DNA of 64,000 bases from Clostridium omnivorum (GTDB lineage: Bacteria; Bacillota; Clostridia; Clostridiales; Clostridiaceae). A model generated the notes under the pieces. It did not search any database. It saw nothing but the letters and a program-made list of their open reading frames with translations, and was not told the DNA's origin. Position numbers and translations under genes: made by a program. Where the stretch lies: assembly GCF_026012015.1 (NCBI RefSeq), contig NZ_BRXR01000001.1, forward strand, positions 3,931,501-3,995,500, read 5' to 3'. Position 1 is the stretch's first letter. Each line of letters starts with the position of its first letter. Of this stretch, positions 17,868 to 27,903 are shown piece by piece.

Positions 17868-18137
17868 ATGGATTTATTTAAAATATTTTCCTCTAAATCT
17901 TCCTCAAAGGATGTAGCTAAAGAAAGATTGCAGCTTATCTTGATACATGATAGGTCTGACTTATCTCAGGAATTTTTAGAGATGATTAAAAGTGAAATAC
18001 TAAAGGTTATATCTAATTATGCTGAAATTGAAAATGGAGATATTGAAGTTAAACTTACTAGGACTGAAGCAAGCGAAGGTAATGCTCCTGCGCTTGTAGC
18101 TAGTATACCTATAAAAAGTATGAGAAAAAAAATATAA
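17868..18137 (+). CDS. minE: Topological specificity factor MinE
   Basis: An 89-residue protein with an N-terminal hydrophobic/basic membrane-binding stretch (MDLFKIFSSKSSSKDVAK), the MinD-stimulating segment (ERLQLILIHDR) and the C-terminal dimerisation domain. It makes MinCD oscillate. Its presence shows that this organism uses the oscillating MinCDE system rather than the DivIVA-MinJ scheme of Bacillus. Confidence 0.95.
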   Translation: MDLFKIFSSKSSSKDVAKERLQLILIHDRSDLSQEFLEMIKSEILKVISNYAEIENGDIEVKLTRTEASEGNAPALVASIPIKSMRKKI

Positions 18138-18142
18138 AGCTA

Positions 18143-18181
18143 AGCTGTGTATAATTAAAAGATTATACATAGCTTTTTTTT
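18143..18181 (+). terminator. Terminator after minE
   Basis: AGCTGTGTATAAT / ATTATACATAGCT stem (one G-T pair) followed by TTTTTTT. It separates minCDE from rodA. Confidence 0.8.
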
Positions 18182-18221
18182 AGTTATATGGTATAATCAT
18201 ATTGTTAATGGAGGGATTACT

Positions 18222-19337
18222 ATGTACGAAAAGTTAAAAATTAATGGTAAGCTTCTGAAAGAACTCGATTATGGAATTCTTATAGCAGCTGTTATTATTG
18301 TAATATTTGGAGCATTTAATATATATAGTGCAACACATAATGCATATGGAACTGAATATTTCAAACTTCAGCTTATATGGTTGGTACTTGGACTAATTGT
18401 AGTATATCTGATACTGATATTTGACTATTCATTCCTGATGAATTATGCAACAGTAATCTATTGGGCCTCTATTGGGCTTCTAGTGATAAATGATGTATTT
18501 GGACATACTAGTCATGGTGCAAAGGGATGGCTATCTATTGGAAGCAGAATGATACAGCCGTCTGAATTTGCAAAGCTTGGTATGATAATTATGCTAGCAA
18601 AAAAGTTAGATGATATGGAAGGTAATATAAATACTCCAAAGAATTTTTTTACACTTTGCTTTTATGCTATAATTCCAATGGCTTTAATTGTTATTCAGCC
18701 TGATATGGGAATGACAATGGTATGTTTTTTTATTGTATTAGGTATTTTTTATGCTGTTGGGCTAGATTTAAGAGTTATCTTTGGAGGTATTGGCGGATTA
18801 ATTATATCAATTCTACTGGTTTGGAATTCAGGCTTAATAGAGGGATATCAAAAGAAGAGAATAACTGCTCTTTTTAATCCAGAGGCAGATCCGTCAGGGG
18901 CCAATTTGCAGCTTCAAGAATCATTAAAAGGTATTGGCTCAGGTGGCATACTAGGAAAGGGATTTTTGAAGGGCACTCAGGTTGGAGGCGGTTTTATACC
19001 TGAAGCACACAATGACTTTATTTTTGCTGTGGTTGGCGAAGAATGGGGACTTATTGGAGGCTTGGCCTTAATGCTGTTTTATGGTATTATGATCTATAAA
19101 TTTATAAAAATTGCAAAGAGCTCAAAAGATGTATTTGGCTCAGTATTATGCATTGGAGTAATTTCAACATTTTTATTTTCATTACTTCAAAATATAGGTA
19201 TGACAATTGGAATTATGCCTATTACAGGAATTACCCTACCTCTAATGAGTTATGGTGGAAGCTCTATTTTAACTAGTTTTATGGCTATAGCTATAGTACT
19301 TAATGTTGGTATGAGAAGAAAAAAGATTAATTTTTAA
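18222..19337 (+). CDS. rodA: SEDS glycosyltransferase RodA
   Basis: A 371-residue polytopic (about ten helices) peptidoglycan polymerase that works with PBP2 in elongation. SEDS signatures include [11 protein letters not shown] near 110-120, IQPDMGMTM near 158-166, and [16 protein letters not shown] near 264-279 in the large extracellular loop, plus the C-terminal [13 protein letters not shown]. It has its own TATAAT-like element near 18190 and a GGAGGG site. Located with mre, PBP2 and min, completing the elongasome set. Confidence 0.95.
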   Translation: MYEKLKINGKLLKELDYGILIAAVIIVIFGAFNIYSATHNAYGTEYFKLQLIWLVLGLIVVYLILIFDYSFLMNYATVIYWASIGLLVINDVFGHTSHGAKGWLSIGSRMIQPSEFAKLGMIIMLAKKLDDMEGNINTPKNFFTLCFYAIIPMALIVIQPDMGMTMVCFFIVLGIFYAVGLDLRVIFGGIGGLIISILLVWNSGLIEGYQKKRITALFNPEADPSGANLQLQESLKGIGSGGILGKGFLKGTQVGGGFIPEAHNDFIFAVVGEEWGLIGGLALMLFYGIMIYKFIKIAKSSKDVFGSVLCIGVISTFLFSLLQNIGMTIGIMPITGITLPLMSYGGSSILTSFMAIAIVLNVGMRRKKINF

Positions 19338-19360
19338 AACATGGAGCGGGAGGAGATTTT

Positions 19361-19735
19361 ATGAAAATTGCACTAATTGCACATGATAAGAAAAAAGATG
19401 ACATGGTAGAATTTGTTTCAAGGTATAAGGAAGTTTTTGAAGGGCACGAATTATATGCTACTGGTACTACAGGAAGATTGATCATAGAAAATGTAGGGCT
19501 TAAGGTTCATAGGTTTTTATCAGGACCATTAGGAGGAGATCAACAAATTGGTGCTAAAATAGCTCAAGGGGAAATGGATTTAATAATATTTTTGAGAGAT
19601 CCACTAACTGCGCAACCACATGAACCTGATGTAACAGCGCTTTTGAGATTATGCGATGTGCATCGTATACCTCTAGCTACTAACATAGGTTCAGCAGAGA
19701 TATTTATGAAAGCATTCATTTCTAGAGTTCAATAG
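19361..19735 (+). CDS. mgsA: Methylglyoxal synthase
   Basis: A 124-residue enzyme converting dihydroxyacetone phosphate to methylglyoxal and phosphate, a bypass that relieves sugar-phosphate stress. The family signatures are all present: [11 protein letters not shown] at the start, [21 protein letters not shown], and [14 protein letters not shown] with the catalytic acidic residues, then [11 protein letters not shown]. It starts 23 bp after rodA and is probably co-transcribed. The xylose transport genes that follow make a carbon-overflow context plausible. Confidence 0.96.
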   Translation: MKIALIAHDKKKDDMVEFVSRYKEVFEGHELYATGTTGRLIIENVGLKVHRFLSGPLGGDQQIGAKIAQGEMDLIIFLRDPLTAQPHEPDVTALLRLCDVHRIPLATNIGSAEIFMKAFISRVQ

Positions 19736-19748
19736 ATTGCACACTGAT

Positions 19749-19779
19749 AAAAGATTACTATTAGATAGTAGTCTTTTTT
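19749..19779 (+). terminator. Terminator after mgsA
   Basis: AAAAGATTACTAT / ATAGTAGTCTTTT, 3-nt loop, followed by TT. It isolates the xylose block from the cell-shape block. Confidence 0.8.
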
Positions 19780-19865
19780 ATTTATGGAGGATATTAGCTT
19801 GTTTACAATATTTGGATAATATATAATATTAATTGTAGTATATTGCTACTGTGAGGTGATTGTAA

Positions 19866-20855
19866 ATGAGAAGACTTTATAAGTTCATAAAATATATACT
19901 AATGTTTTCATTTTTTATAATATTCAATTTCATTCTTCTTAATAGCATAAAAGAGCAAACTCCTGCTTATGAAGAAATGAAGCCTAAAATAATACTTATA
20001 AGTCATGTATACTCTAATCCATATTGGAAATATGTAAAGTCTGGAGCAGAAAAGGCAGCTAAGGAGAGAGGTGCTGTTGTTGAGTTTCAAGGTCCTGATT
20101 ACGCTAGTGTAGAAGAAGGGGTAAAGCTTATAAACATGGCCTATGCTGCTAAAGTAAGTGGAATTATAACTTATGTTCAAGATGAAGCTAGCTATAAATC
20201 AGTTATAGATAAGGTTATAATGGGAGGAATCCCATTAGTAACTGTAGACTCAGATGCAGAAAGCAGCAAGCGTTTAGCTTACGTTGGCACCGACAATGTA
20301 GCTGCAGGAAGCGCCGGGGCAAAGGAAATGATTAAGCAAGTAGGGAGAAATGGAGATGTGGCAATTATTATGGGCGGGAGGAATGTTAAAAATCAAATTG
20401 AAAGAGTAAAAGGATTTACAGATTATATAAAAAATAATTCTAGTCTTGCGATTTCGGATATTGAGTCTTCTGATTCATACTTGTTAGAAGCAGAATTAGC
20501 AGCTAAAAGAATTTTGATGAATCACAGTAATATTAAAGCCATATTTTGTACTTCAGCCCTGGATGGACAAGGTGCTGCGAAGGCCTTGAAAAGCACAGGA
20601 TTTGAAGGAAACGTTAAAATTATTTCCTTTGATGATTTGCCAGAAACCTTGGAGTTTATAGAAAATGGAACCATTGCTGCTACAATAGTTCAAAATCCTT
20701 ATGCTATGGGATATAAATCAGTAAATATAATTATGGATATTATGGAGGGAAAAGATATCAAAGGGATATTCCCAACTGACGTAACTGTAGTTTCAAAAGA
20801 GAACTTGGACAAGTTTAGAAAAAGGCAAAGTGATTATGATGGCGAAGACAAATAG
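19866..20855 (+). CDS. Membrane-anchored sugar-binding sensor protein (XylFII type)
   Basis: A 329-residue type-1 periplasmic-binding fold with an uncleaved N-terminal membrane anchor (~9-27) and no lipobox Cys. The domain runs from IILISHVYSNPYWKYVKSG to the C-terminal FPTDVTVVS, with the sugar-binding family feature FDDLPETLEFIENGTIAATI. In Clostridium beijerinckii an equivalent protein, XylFII, binds xylose and signals through LytS and YesN; gene order here is the same. The downstream kinase starts inside its 3' end (20836), so the two are translationally coupled. Ligand assignment to xylose is by context. Confidence 0.8.
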   Translation: MRRLYKFIKYILMFSFFIIFNFILLNSIKEQTPAYEEMKPKIILISHVYSNPYWKYVKSGAEKAAKERGAVVEFQGPDYASVEEGVKLINMAYAAKVSGIITYVQDEASYKSVIDKVIMGGIPLVTVDSDAESSKRLAYVGTDNVAAGSAGAKEMIKQVGRNGDVAIIMGGRNVKNQIERVKGFTDYIKNNSSLAISDIESSDSYLLEAELAAKRILMNHSNIKAIFCTSALDGQGAAKALKSTGFEGNVKIISFDDLPETLEFIENGTIAATIVQNPYAMGYKSVNIIMDIMEGKDIKGIFPTDVTVVSKENLDKFRKRQSDYDGEDK

Positions 20856-22308
20856 TTTAAAAAGAAAATTTATCATTTTCGCAATTATTATAATTACCCC
20901 CATAGCAACAACTAGTATTGTATCTTTAATCATAAGCAAACAAATTACTAGTGCTTATGATACTATGCTAAATAAAATGAGTACAACAAATGAAATTAAG
21001 GAAAAACTCAATGATTCTTTTAATAATTTTAATAAATATGTACTAGATAATTCTGAGCAGAGCAAAACACTTTATGAGGAAGGATATAGTAAGGCATTGG
21101 ATAATGTAATTTTGCTTCAAAGCAAATCTGGTATTGAAAGTAGATATATTTTAAGAGACCTGCAAAACTCATTAAGAAGTTATAAAGGTGTAGGTGATAA
21201 TACAATTAAGTTAAGTTCTAATAAAGATGGAATTGATGTATATTATACTAATTATGTTTCTACCAAAGAAATATTTAATTATTGTAATATATTTATCTCT
21301 AAGTTAAGTGACAGTTATTTAAAAAATAATAATGAAATTTATAACAATCTAAAGGCAAAAGAAAAATATATTTATAAAGTATTGATAATATATATAGTTT
21401 CTGCCTTGTTAATAAGCATACTATATACTTTATTCTTCCTTAAAAATATTTTGGAAAAGCTAAAGGAACTAGTAGATACATCAAAAAAAGTATCACAAGG
21501 CGATTTTTCTTTTTATGAAGGAAAAAAAACCTTTATTTATGAATTGGACATTTTGTCCCTTGCCTTTAGTGCAATGATAAATGATATTAAAAAGTATATA
21601 AATTCTATAAAAGAAACTGCTGCATTGGAGATAAAGCTTAGAAATGAAGAAATGAATTTGTTAAAATATCAAAATGCACTTAAACAGTCTCAGCTTAGGG
21701 TTTTACAATCGCAAATTAACCCACACTTTTTATTTAATACTCTAAATTGTATTAATCAAACTGCAATAAGTGAAAATGCTGTAATAACAGAAAGTTTAAT
21801 TACTTCAGTTTCAGGTATCTTAAGATACAGTTTAAGAATGATGGATAGAAATGCAACTCTTATGGAAGAAGTTAATGTAGTTAAACAGTACATGTATATT
21901 CAAGAACTAAGATATGGTGATAGAATTAAATTTAATCTAAGTATTAAGGGTGATTTAAATAGAGTAATGGTGCCAGGAATGACCCTTCAACCTTTTGTTG
22001 AAAATGCCTTTATTCATGGCATAGAACCAAAAGAAGATGGAGGATTTATTAATATTGATATACACGAACTGGGGGATTCGTGTACAGTTATAATAGAGGA
22101 TAATGGATGCGGTATTGATGAAGAAACATTAAATAAGATAATTTGTGAAGAGAGCAAACTTAAGCATATAGGACATACTACTGGAATGGGAATAAGGTCT
22201 GTAGTTGAAAGACTTGAACTTATTTATGAGGAAAAAGGTATTTTTAAAATAGAAAGCAAAAAAGGCTGCGGCACAAGGATTTACTTACAAATTCCAATAA
22301 AGGAGTAG
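20836..22308 (+). CDS. LytS/YesM-type sensor histidine kinase
   Basis: A 490-residue membrane kinase. Membrane helices lie at about 11-35 and 180-203 and flank a ~145-residue extracellular domain with no obvious ligand fold, as expected if a separate binding protein does the sensing. A HAMP region follows (KKVSQGDFSF), then the His_kinase/HATPase_c pair. The phospho-acceptor is H297 in QINPHFLFN, the N box is FVENAFIHG (~N390), and the G box is EDNGCGIDEE. The frame extends to a GTG at 20830; the ATGs at 20836/20839 are the likely starts. It overlaps the sensor gene by 20 bp and is followed 2 bp later by the response regulator. Confidence 0.88.
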   Translation: MMAKTNSLKRKFIIFAIIIITPIATTSIVSLIISKQITSAYDTMLNKMSTTNEIKEKLNDSFNNFNKYVLDNSEQSKTLYEEGYSKALDNVILLQSKSGIESRYILRDLQNSLRSYKGVGDNTIKLSSNKDGIDVYYTNYVSTKEIFNYCNIFISKLSDSYLKNNNEIYNNLKAKEKYIYKVLIIYIVSALLISILYTLFFLKNILEKLKELVDTSKKVSQGDFSFYEGKKTFIYELDILSLAFSAMINDIKKYINSIKETAALEIKLRNEEMNLLKYQNALKQSQLRVLQSQINPHFLFNTLNCINQTAISENAVITESLITSVSGILRYSLRMMDRNATLMEEVNVVKQYMYIQELRYGDRIKFNLSIKGDLNRVMVPGMTLQPFVENAFIHGIEPKEDGGFINIDIHELGDSCTVIIEDNGCGIDEETLNKIICEESKLKHIGHTTGMGIRSVVERLELIYEEKGIFKIESKKGCGTRIYLQIPIKE

Positions 22309-22310
22309 AA

Positions 22311-23573
22311 ATGTGTATGGTGAAGTTGCTTATTGCTGATGATGAAAAATATGATAGGGATTCTATAATTAATATTATCAAAAATGAATTTATGGAACAG
22401 TTAGAAATAAGTGAAGCCAGAAATGGTAGAGAGGTAATAGAAGTATTTGAACGTGTTAGGCCAGATATAATTATTACCGATATAAAGATGCCAGGAATAA
22501 ATGGATTAAAAGCCATACAGGAGATTAGAAAAATTAACCCAAATGTTTTCATTATAATTATTACAGCTTATGATTATTTTGATTTTGCTGTAGAAGCAGT
22601 TAAGAATAACGTAAAAGAGTATATTTTAAAACCATTTAGCAGAGTAGAGCTTATTGAAAAGATGAAGGAAGCAATAAGTTTTGTTAATAATGAGAAAGAA
22701 AAGCGTAAAAATGAAATTGAGAATCAGGAGAAAATTTATAATCTAATGCCTATTTTAGAAAATGAACTAAGCTATTCAATTATTAATGATACATTATATT
22801 CAATTGATTACGATACATACCTTAGGTATCTAGAAATGGATTTTAGAAATGGTTATGCAATGGTGGTACAGTTAAACAATGTAACTAACGATGAAAGTCT
22901 TAAGTTCAAAGTTGGAGAATATGTAAAAGAATATATAAATCATAGATATAGAACTATAGGCAGTTATCTTTTTACAAAAAATTTAGTATATTTTATTGAA
23001 GTTAAATCCAAAGAGGATGAAGAAGTAAAAGCTGATGCTATTAAACTAGCAGCTGATATATGCAGAGAAGTTAAAAAAGTATTTGGGATCACATTAAATA
23101 TAGGTGTTGGAGTGTGCTGTGAAGGACTAGTAAAATTACATAAATCCTATGAAGAAGCCTGTATCTCTATAGAGTATAAGGTCCAGAATAATGCAGTTAG
23201 GTATTTTGGAGACGTGATAAATGCTCAGGAACCTGTGAATGCAGATAGTGAAAAAATTGCCCTTTTTAAGGCTGTTGAGCAATATATTATAGATAACATT
23301 AAGGAAGAAATAGATCTAGAGAAAACTGCGGCAAAATTTAATCTTAGTTCTTATTATTTTAGCAGAACTTTTAAGGAGATATTAGGATATAATTATTCTG
23401 ATTATGTAAATATAGTTAGAATTAATAAGGCAAAAGAATTCCTACTAAATAAGTCTAAAAGTATTAAGGAAGTATGCTTTTTAGTGGGGTATAGTGATCC
23501 AAATTATTTTAGTAAGGTATTTAAGAAATATGAGGGCATTAGCCCAACTGAATTTAAACAAAATATAAATTAG
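22311..23573 (+). CDS. YesN-type response regulator (REC + AraC)
   Basis: A 420-residue transcription factor. The receiver domain is residues ~4-125, with the acidic pair DDE at 10-12, the phospho-acceptor D57 (ITDIKMPG), T/A and K (KPF) residues. A middle domain of unknown fold follows, and two AraC-type helix-turn-helix motifs occupy ~320-420 (LEKTAAKFNLSSYYFSRTF and IKEVCFLVGYSDPNYFSKVF). The pair with the upstream kinase probably activates the transporter operon that begins 195 bp downstream. Closed by a terminator. Confidence 0.9.
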   Translation: MCMVKLLIADDEKYDRDSIINIIKNEFMEQLEISEARNGREVIEVFERVRPDIIITDIKMPGINGLKAIQEIRKINPNVFIIIITAYDYFDFAVEAVKNNVKEYILKPFSRVELIEKMKEAISFVNNEKEKRKNEIENQEKIYNLMPILENELSYSIINDTLYSIDYDTYLRYLEMDFRNGYAMVVQLNNVTNDESLKFKVGEYVKEYINHRYRTIGSYLFTKNLVYFIEVKSKEDEEVKADAIKLAADICREVKKVFGITLNIGVGVCCEGLVKLHKSYEEACISIEYKVQNNAVRYFGDVINAQEPVNADSEKIALFKAVEQYIIDNIKEEIDLEKTAAKFNLSSYYFSRTFKEILGYNYSDYVNIVRINKAKEFLLNKSKSIKEVCFLVGYSDPNYFSKVFKKYEGISPTEFKQNIN

Positions 23574-23591
23574 AATGTAATATTCTATTGT

Positions 23592-23616
23592 AAAAGCGCC
23601 ATAAGCGCTTTTTTTA
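23592..23616 (+). terminator. Terminator of the sensor operon
   Basis: AAAAGCGC / GCGCTTTT stem with a 5-nt loop and TTTTT tail. Confidence 0.8.
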
Positions 23617-23694
23617 TAGTATTTTTTTGCTGTAGATTAGGTAATAATCCTCCATAAAATTTGAGCAATATTTTATTGTAGTACAGCAGAAAAT

Positions 23695-23712
23695 TACGTT
23701 TAAGATAACGTA
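23695..23712. promoter_or_regulatory. Candidate operator upstream of xylF
   Basis: The perfect inverted repeat TACGTT-taagat-AACGTA lies about 55 bp before the xylF start codon, in the only sizeable intergenic region of the block. An AraC-type response regulator encoded just upstream is the natural candidate to bind it. Function is inferred from position and symmetry. Confidence 0.4.
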
Positions 23713-23767
23713 TACATGTATTACTATTAAGTTATGAAGTATATTGAATAAAAGGGGGAAAAAGTAA

Positions 23768-24865
23768 ATGAAAAAGATTATTTCAGGAGTTTTATCAGTA
23801 CTGCTCGCTTTAAGTTTAGTTGGGTGCGGTACAACGAAACCAACTAGCACTACAACTACAGATTCCAATGGAAAGGGTGCTCTTATAGGTGTTGCTATGC
23901 CAACTCAATCACTTCAGCGTTGGAATCAAGACGGAGCAAATATGAAGTCACAGCTTGAAGCTAAAGGCTACAAAGTTGACTTGCAATACTCAAACAATGA
24001 TGTTAACACTCAAGTTCAAGGAATTGAGAACATGATAACAAAAGGATGTAAAGTTCTTGTTGTTGCATCTATCGATGGTGCAGCACTTACTGATGTTCTG
24101 AAAAAGGCAGGGGATAACGGAGTAAAGGTTATAGCTTATGATAGATTGATTATGAAGACAAGTAATGTTGACTATTATGCAACTTTTGATAATTTTAAAG
24201 TAGGAGTTATTCAAGGACAATATATTGAAAAGAAACTCGGACTTAAAGATGGTAAGGGACCTTTCAACATAGAATTATTTGCTGGTTCACCAGACGATAA
24301 CAATGCAACATTTTTCTATAACGGGGCAATGAGTGTACTTCAACAATACATTGACAATGGAAAATTAGTTATAGGCAGTAAGCAAAAGGATTTTACAACC
24401 ATAGCTATTCAAGGCTGGGATTCAGCTAAAGCTCAAGCAAGAATGGATAACTTAATTACTGCAAACTATGCAAACGGAAAGAAACTTGATGTTGTACTTT
24501 CACCAAATGATAGCTTAGCTATTGGTATTGTTGCATCACTTAAAAATGCAGGCTATGGTACTGCTGACAAGCCATTCCCAGTATTAACAGGACAAGACTG
24601 TGACAAACCAAATGTACTTGCAATGATTAACAATCAACAGTCAATGTCTATATTTAAAGATACAAGAACTTTAGCAGCTAAAGTTGTTGAAATGGTTGAT
24701 GCTATTCTTCAAGGTAAAACAGCTGAAACTAACGATACAAAAACATATAATAATGGTGTTAAAGTTGTGCCATCCTTCTTATGTGATCCTGTTTACGCAG
24801 ACAAGGATAACTATAAGCAAATACTTATAGACAGCGGATATTATAAAGAATCCGATTTAAAGTAA
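23768..24865 (+). CDS. xylF: Xylose ABC transporter substrate-binding lipoprotein
   Basis: A 365-residue secreted lipoprotein. The signal peptide ends in LSLVGC with the lipid-anchor Cys at 20, followed by a Thr/Ser linker and a periplasmic-binding type-1 fold ([19 protein letters not shown], then [15 protein letters not shown] and [13 protein letters not shown]). These segments match the XylF branch of the ribose/xylose-binding family. It delivers sugar to XylGH encoded downstream. Separate from, and only distantly similar to, the membrane-anchored sensor at 19866. Confidence 0.9.
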   Translation: MKKIISGVLSVLLALSLVGCGTTKPTSTTTTDSNGKGALIGVAMPTQSLQRWNQDGANMKSQLEAKGYKVDLQYSNNDVNTQVQGIENMITKGCKVLVVASIDGAALTDVLKKAGDNGVKVIAYDRLIMKTSNVDYYATFDNFKVGVIQGQYIEKKLGLKDGKGPFNIELFAGSPDDNNATFFYNGAMSVLQQYIDNGKLVIGSKQKDFTTIAIQGWDSAKAQARMDNLITANYANGKKLDVVLSPNDSLAIGIVASLKNAGYGTADKPFPVLTGQDCDKPNVLAMINNQQSMSIFKDTRTLAAKVVEMVDAILQGKTAETNDTKTYNNGVKVVPSFLCDPVYADKDNYKQILIDSGYYKESDLK

Positions 24866-24892
24866 AAATTAAGTGAAGTTTCATTTTGAAGG

Positions 24893-24918
24893 CCGAATAT
24901 CTGTAATAGGATATTCGG
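24893..24918 (+). terminator. Hairpin between xylF and xylG
   Basis: CCGAATATC / GATATTCGG with an 8-nt loop, followed by TTTTC. Such intra-operon hairpins often lower expression of the ATPase and permease genes relative to the binding protein or protect the 3' end of the first message; that role is inferred. Confidence 0.55.
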
Positions 24919-24954
24919 TTTTCAGATAGAAAAATAATGTTAGGGGATGAGGGG

Positions 24955-26493
24955 ATGGATGAGTTTATACTTGAAATGAGAAATATTACAAAGACCTTTC
25001 CAGGAGTAAAAGCACTTGATAATGTAAATCTAAAAGTTAAATATGGAGAGATTCATGCTCTAATTGGGGAAAATGGAGCTGGAAAGTCTACTCTTATGAA
25101 TGTGCTCAGTGGAATCTATCCATATGGAAGCTACACTGGGGAAATAATATTTCAAGGAAAAGAGTGTATTTTTAAAGATGTAAGGGATAGTAAAAATATT
25201 GGTATTGGTATAATTCACCAGGAATTGGCGCTAATACCCTATCTCTCAATAGGGGAGAACATTTTCCTGGGAAATGAAAGAGCAACACATAGCTTTATCG
25301 ACTGGGAGATTACGTATGCAAAGGCAAAGGAACTTCTAAAAAAGGTTGGGCTTAATGAAGAGCCTAGCACTTTAATTAAGGACATAGGTGTTGGTAAGCA
25401 GCAGCTTGTTGAAATTACAAAAGCTTTGGCTCAACAGGTTAAACTACTCATTTTGGATGAGCCTACTGCAGCTCTTAATGAAGAGGATTCAAATAATTTG
25501 CTAAAGCTGTTATTAGAATTAAAAAAAGATGGAATTACATCAATTCTTATATCTCATAAGCTTAATGAAGTTTTAAAGATTGCAGATTCAATTACCATTA
25601 TACGTGATGGTGGGGTAATAGAAACCTTGGATACAGCGCAAAAAGATATAAGTGAAGATAGGATAATTAAGGGCATGGTAGGCCGAGAGCTAACTAACAG
25701 ATTCCCAAGCCATCAGTCTAATATAGGTGAAGTTGTTTTTGAAATGAAAAATTGGAATGTATATCATCCCATAATTGAAGGCAAAAAGGTCATAGACGAT
25801 GTAAATATAAATGTTCGTAAGGGAGAAATTGTAGGTTTGTCAGGCTTAATGGGTGCTGGGAGAACTGAACTTGCAATGAGCATATTTGGTAAAGCCTATG
25901 GTAAACACATAAGCGGAAAAATCATTAAGGATGGTAAGGAACTCAATCTTAAAAATGTACGTGATGCTATAGATAATGGGATATCCTATGTAACAGAAGA
26001 TCGTAAAACTGCAGGTCTTATTCTTATGCAAGATATAAAAATGAATATTTCACTGGCAAATCTAAATAAAATAAGCTACAAGCAGTTTGTGAATGAGCAC
26101 AAAGAGAGTGAAGTAGCTGAAGATTATAGAAAAAGATTAAATATTAAATCATCAAGTATAATGCAAAACACAGGGAATTTATCCGGTGGAAATCAGCAGA
26201 AGGTAGTACTAAGCAAATGGATATTTACAGATCCAGAAGTGTTAATATTGGATGAACCTACAAGGGGTATTGACGTTGGTGCTAAATATGAGATTTATAC
26301 AATTATAAACAAATTAGCTGACGCTGGTAAATCAATTATATTTATTTCTTCAGAGCTTCCAGAAATATTGGGTGTTTGCGATAGAGTATATGTAATGAAT
26401 GAAGGGAAAATTGTAGGGGAACTTTCTCGTGAAGAAGCATCTCAAGAAAGCATAATGAAGTGTATCATGCAGGGGAATATGGAGGTAGAATAA
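24955..26493 (+). CDS. xylG: Xylose ABC transporter, double ATP-binding protein
   Basis: A 512-residue ATPase with two fused ABC domains, as in all sugar importers of the CUT2 type. Domain 1 has Walker [10 protein letters not shown] (~38-46) and Walker [12 protein letters not shown]. Domain 2 has the degenerate P-loop GLMGAGRTE typical of the second half, the signature [13 protein letters not shown] and Walker [15 protein letters not shown]. The frame is open to an ATG at 24937, but AGGGG lies 8 nt before ATG 24955 and family N-termini fit the latter. The stop overlaps the xylH start (TAATG). Confidence 0.92.
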   Translation: MDEFILEMRNITKTFPGVKALDNVNLKVKYGEIHALIGENGAGKSTLMNVLSGIYPYGSYTGEIIFQGKECIFKDVRDSKNIGIGIIHQELALIPYLSIGENIFLGNERATHSFIDWEITYAKAKELLKKVGLNEEPSTLIKDIGVGKQQLVEITKALAQQVKLLILDEPTAALNEEDSNNLLKLLLELKKDGITSILISHKLNEVLKIADSITIIRDGGVIETLDTAQKDISEDRIIKGMVGRELTNRFPSHQSNIGEVVFEMKNWNVYHPIIEGKKVIDDVNINVRKGEIVGLSGLMGAGRTELAMSIFGKAYGKHISGKIIKDGKELNLKNVRDAIDNGISYVTEDRKTAGLILMQDIKMNISLANLNKISYKQFVNEHKESEVAEDYRKRLNIKSSSIMQNTGNLSGGNQQKVVLSKWIFTDPEVLILDEPTRGIDVGAKYEIYTIINKLADAGKSIIFISSELPEILGVCDRVYVMNEGKIVGELSREEASQESIMKCIMQGNMEVE

Positions 26494-27668
26494 TGGAGTC
26501 GGTTAAAAATATATTTAAAAAAAATATAAGACAATACGCAATGCTTATTGCTTTAGTTGTGATAATGGCATACTTTCAAGTTGCTACAAATGGGATACTT
26601 TTAGTACCCATGAATGTTACTAATTTAATACTTCAAAATGGCTATGTATTTATTTTAGCAATTGGTATGACTCTTACTATTTTAACTGGAGGAAATATTG
26701 ATCTTTCTGTAGGATCATTATGCGCTCTAATTGGAGCAATTGTGGGAACATTAAGTATTACCATGAAAGTTAATATAGTGCTTACAATAATTATTGCACT
26801 GGTATTAGGAGTAGCTATCGGAATTTGGCAAGGTTTTTGGATTGCTTATATAAGAATACCTGCCTTTATAGTAACGCTTGCAGGTATGCTTTTATTTAGA
26901 GGCCTAACTATTACAATGCTTAAAGGATTAACACTCGCTCCTTTTCCAGAGAGTTTTCAAAAAATTAGTTCTGGATTTGTTCCAGATATATTTAATGGGT
27001 TTGGTACAAAGTTAAATTTTACGGCTATTTTTGTAGGAATTTTAATTTCCTTTATATATATATATATTCAATTAAAGAAGAGAATTAAAAGTAGAAAAAG
27101 CGGATTTGAAATTAGCAATTTAACTCTTTTTCTAACTAAAATAATAGGAATTGTATTTCTAATTAATCTTTTCTTCTATTGGCTGTCAAGATATAAAGGA
27201 ATTCCAATAGGACTCATAATTATAGGAATTCTTATTATGGTGTACTCTGTATTCACAACAAAAACTGTTCCGGGCAGATACCTTTATGCAATGGGTGGCA
27301 ATGAAAAGGCAGCAAAACTTTCAGGTATTAATACTAATAAGGTGCTTTTCTTGTCCTATGTTAACATGGCTGTTTTATCTGCTGTGGCTGGAGTCATGTT
27401 TTCATCTCGTATTAATTCAGCATCCCCACAAGCGGGCTTAAACTTTGAACTTGATGCAATTGCTGCATGTTTTATAGGTGGAGCATCGGCCTATGGTGGG
27501 GTAGGTACAGTCGTAGGAGCTATAATTGGTGCATTAGTAATGGGTGTGCTTAATAATGGTATGTCTATACTAGGTATAGGAAGTGACTGGCAGATGTCAA
27601 TTAAAGGATTAGTTCTTTTAATTGCTGTAGCCTTTGATGTAATTTCAAAGAAAAAGTCAAAAGCATAG
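26493..27668 (+). CDS. xylH: Xylose ABC transporter permease
   Basis: A 391-residue inner-membrane permease with about ten hydrophobic helices. The CUT2 permease signatures are TILTGGNIDLSVGSL (~62-76), ALVLGVAIGIWQGF and the C-terminal ACFIGGASAYGGVGTV. ATG 26493 follows GGAGGT and overlaps the xylG stop by one base; the longer frame from 26460 lies inside xylG and is not used. The length matches XylH (about 390) rather than the shorter RbsC (about 320), which supports xylose over ribose. Confidence 0.92.
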   Translation: MESVKNIFKKNIRQYAMLIALVVIMAYFQVATNGILLVPMNVTNLILQNGYVFILAIGMTLTILTGGNIDLSVGSLCALIGAIVGTLSITMKVNIVLTIIIALVLGVAIGIWQGFWIAYIRIPAFIVTLAGMLLFRGLTITMLKGLTLAPFPESFQKISSGFVPDIFNGFGTKLNFTAIFVGILISFIYIYIQLKKRIKSRKSGFEISNLTLFLTKIIGIVFLINLFFYWLSRYKGIPIGLIIIGILIMVYSVFTTKTVPGRYLYAMGGNEKAAKLSGINTNKVLFLSYVNMAVLSAVAGVMFSSRINSASPQAGLNFELDAIAACFIGGASAYGGVGTVVGAIIGALVMGVLNNGMSILGIGSDWQMSIKGLVLLIAVAFDVISKKKSKA

Positions 27669-27903
27669 CTAGAAATTTATTTATATGGAAAAGTATAGTG
27701 ATGCATCCTAAATTGGCAGCCTTCGTTCTGAAATGAGGATTAATAAATAACATATAAAAATCACTTGTGTTTTTATTCTAAAACACAAGTGATTTTTATA
27801 TGTTAAATTATATATTTAAAGCTGGGGCATTAATAATTGTTCCTTCGATTTTAGTCATATATGTTTTTATATAAAAATATATATAATTAGTAATATTTAT
27901 ATA
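27669..27903. other. Intergenic region after xylH
   Basis: No gene is visible. It contains the long perfect inverted repeat at 27749-27804 and an A/T-rich stretch with TATATAT runs (27860-27900) that may hold the promoter of the M23 peptidase gene. The structured element at 27904 follows. Confidence 0.5.
27749..27804. terminator. Long perfect inverted repeat, probable terminator of xylFGH
   Basis: Two 25-nt arms with no mismatch (27749-27773 and 27780-27804) enclose the 6-nt loop TATTCT. The core is ATCACTTGTGTTTT. The right arm is T-rich but there is no long T-tract after it. It is the only candidate terminator for the transporter operon and would work in both directions; a small palindromic mobile element is the alternative. 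Confidence 0.55.
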
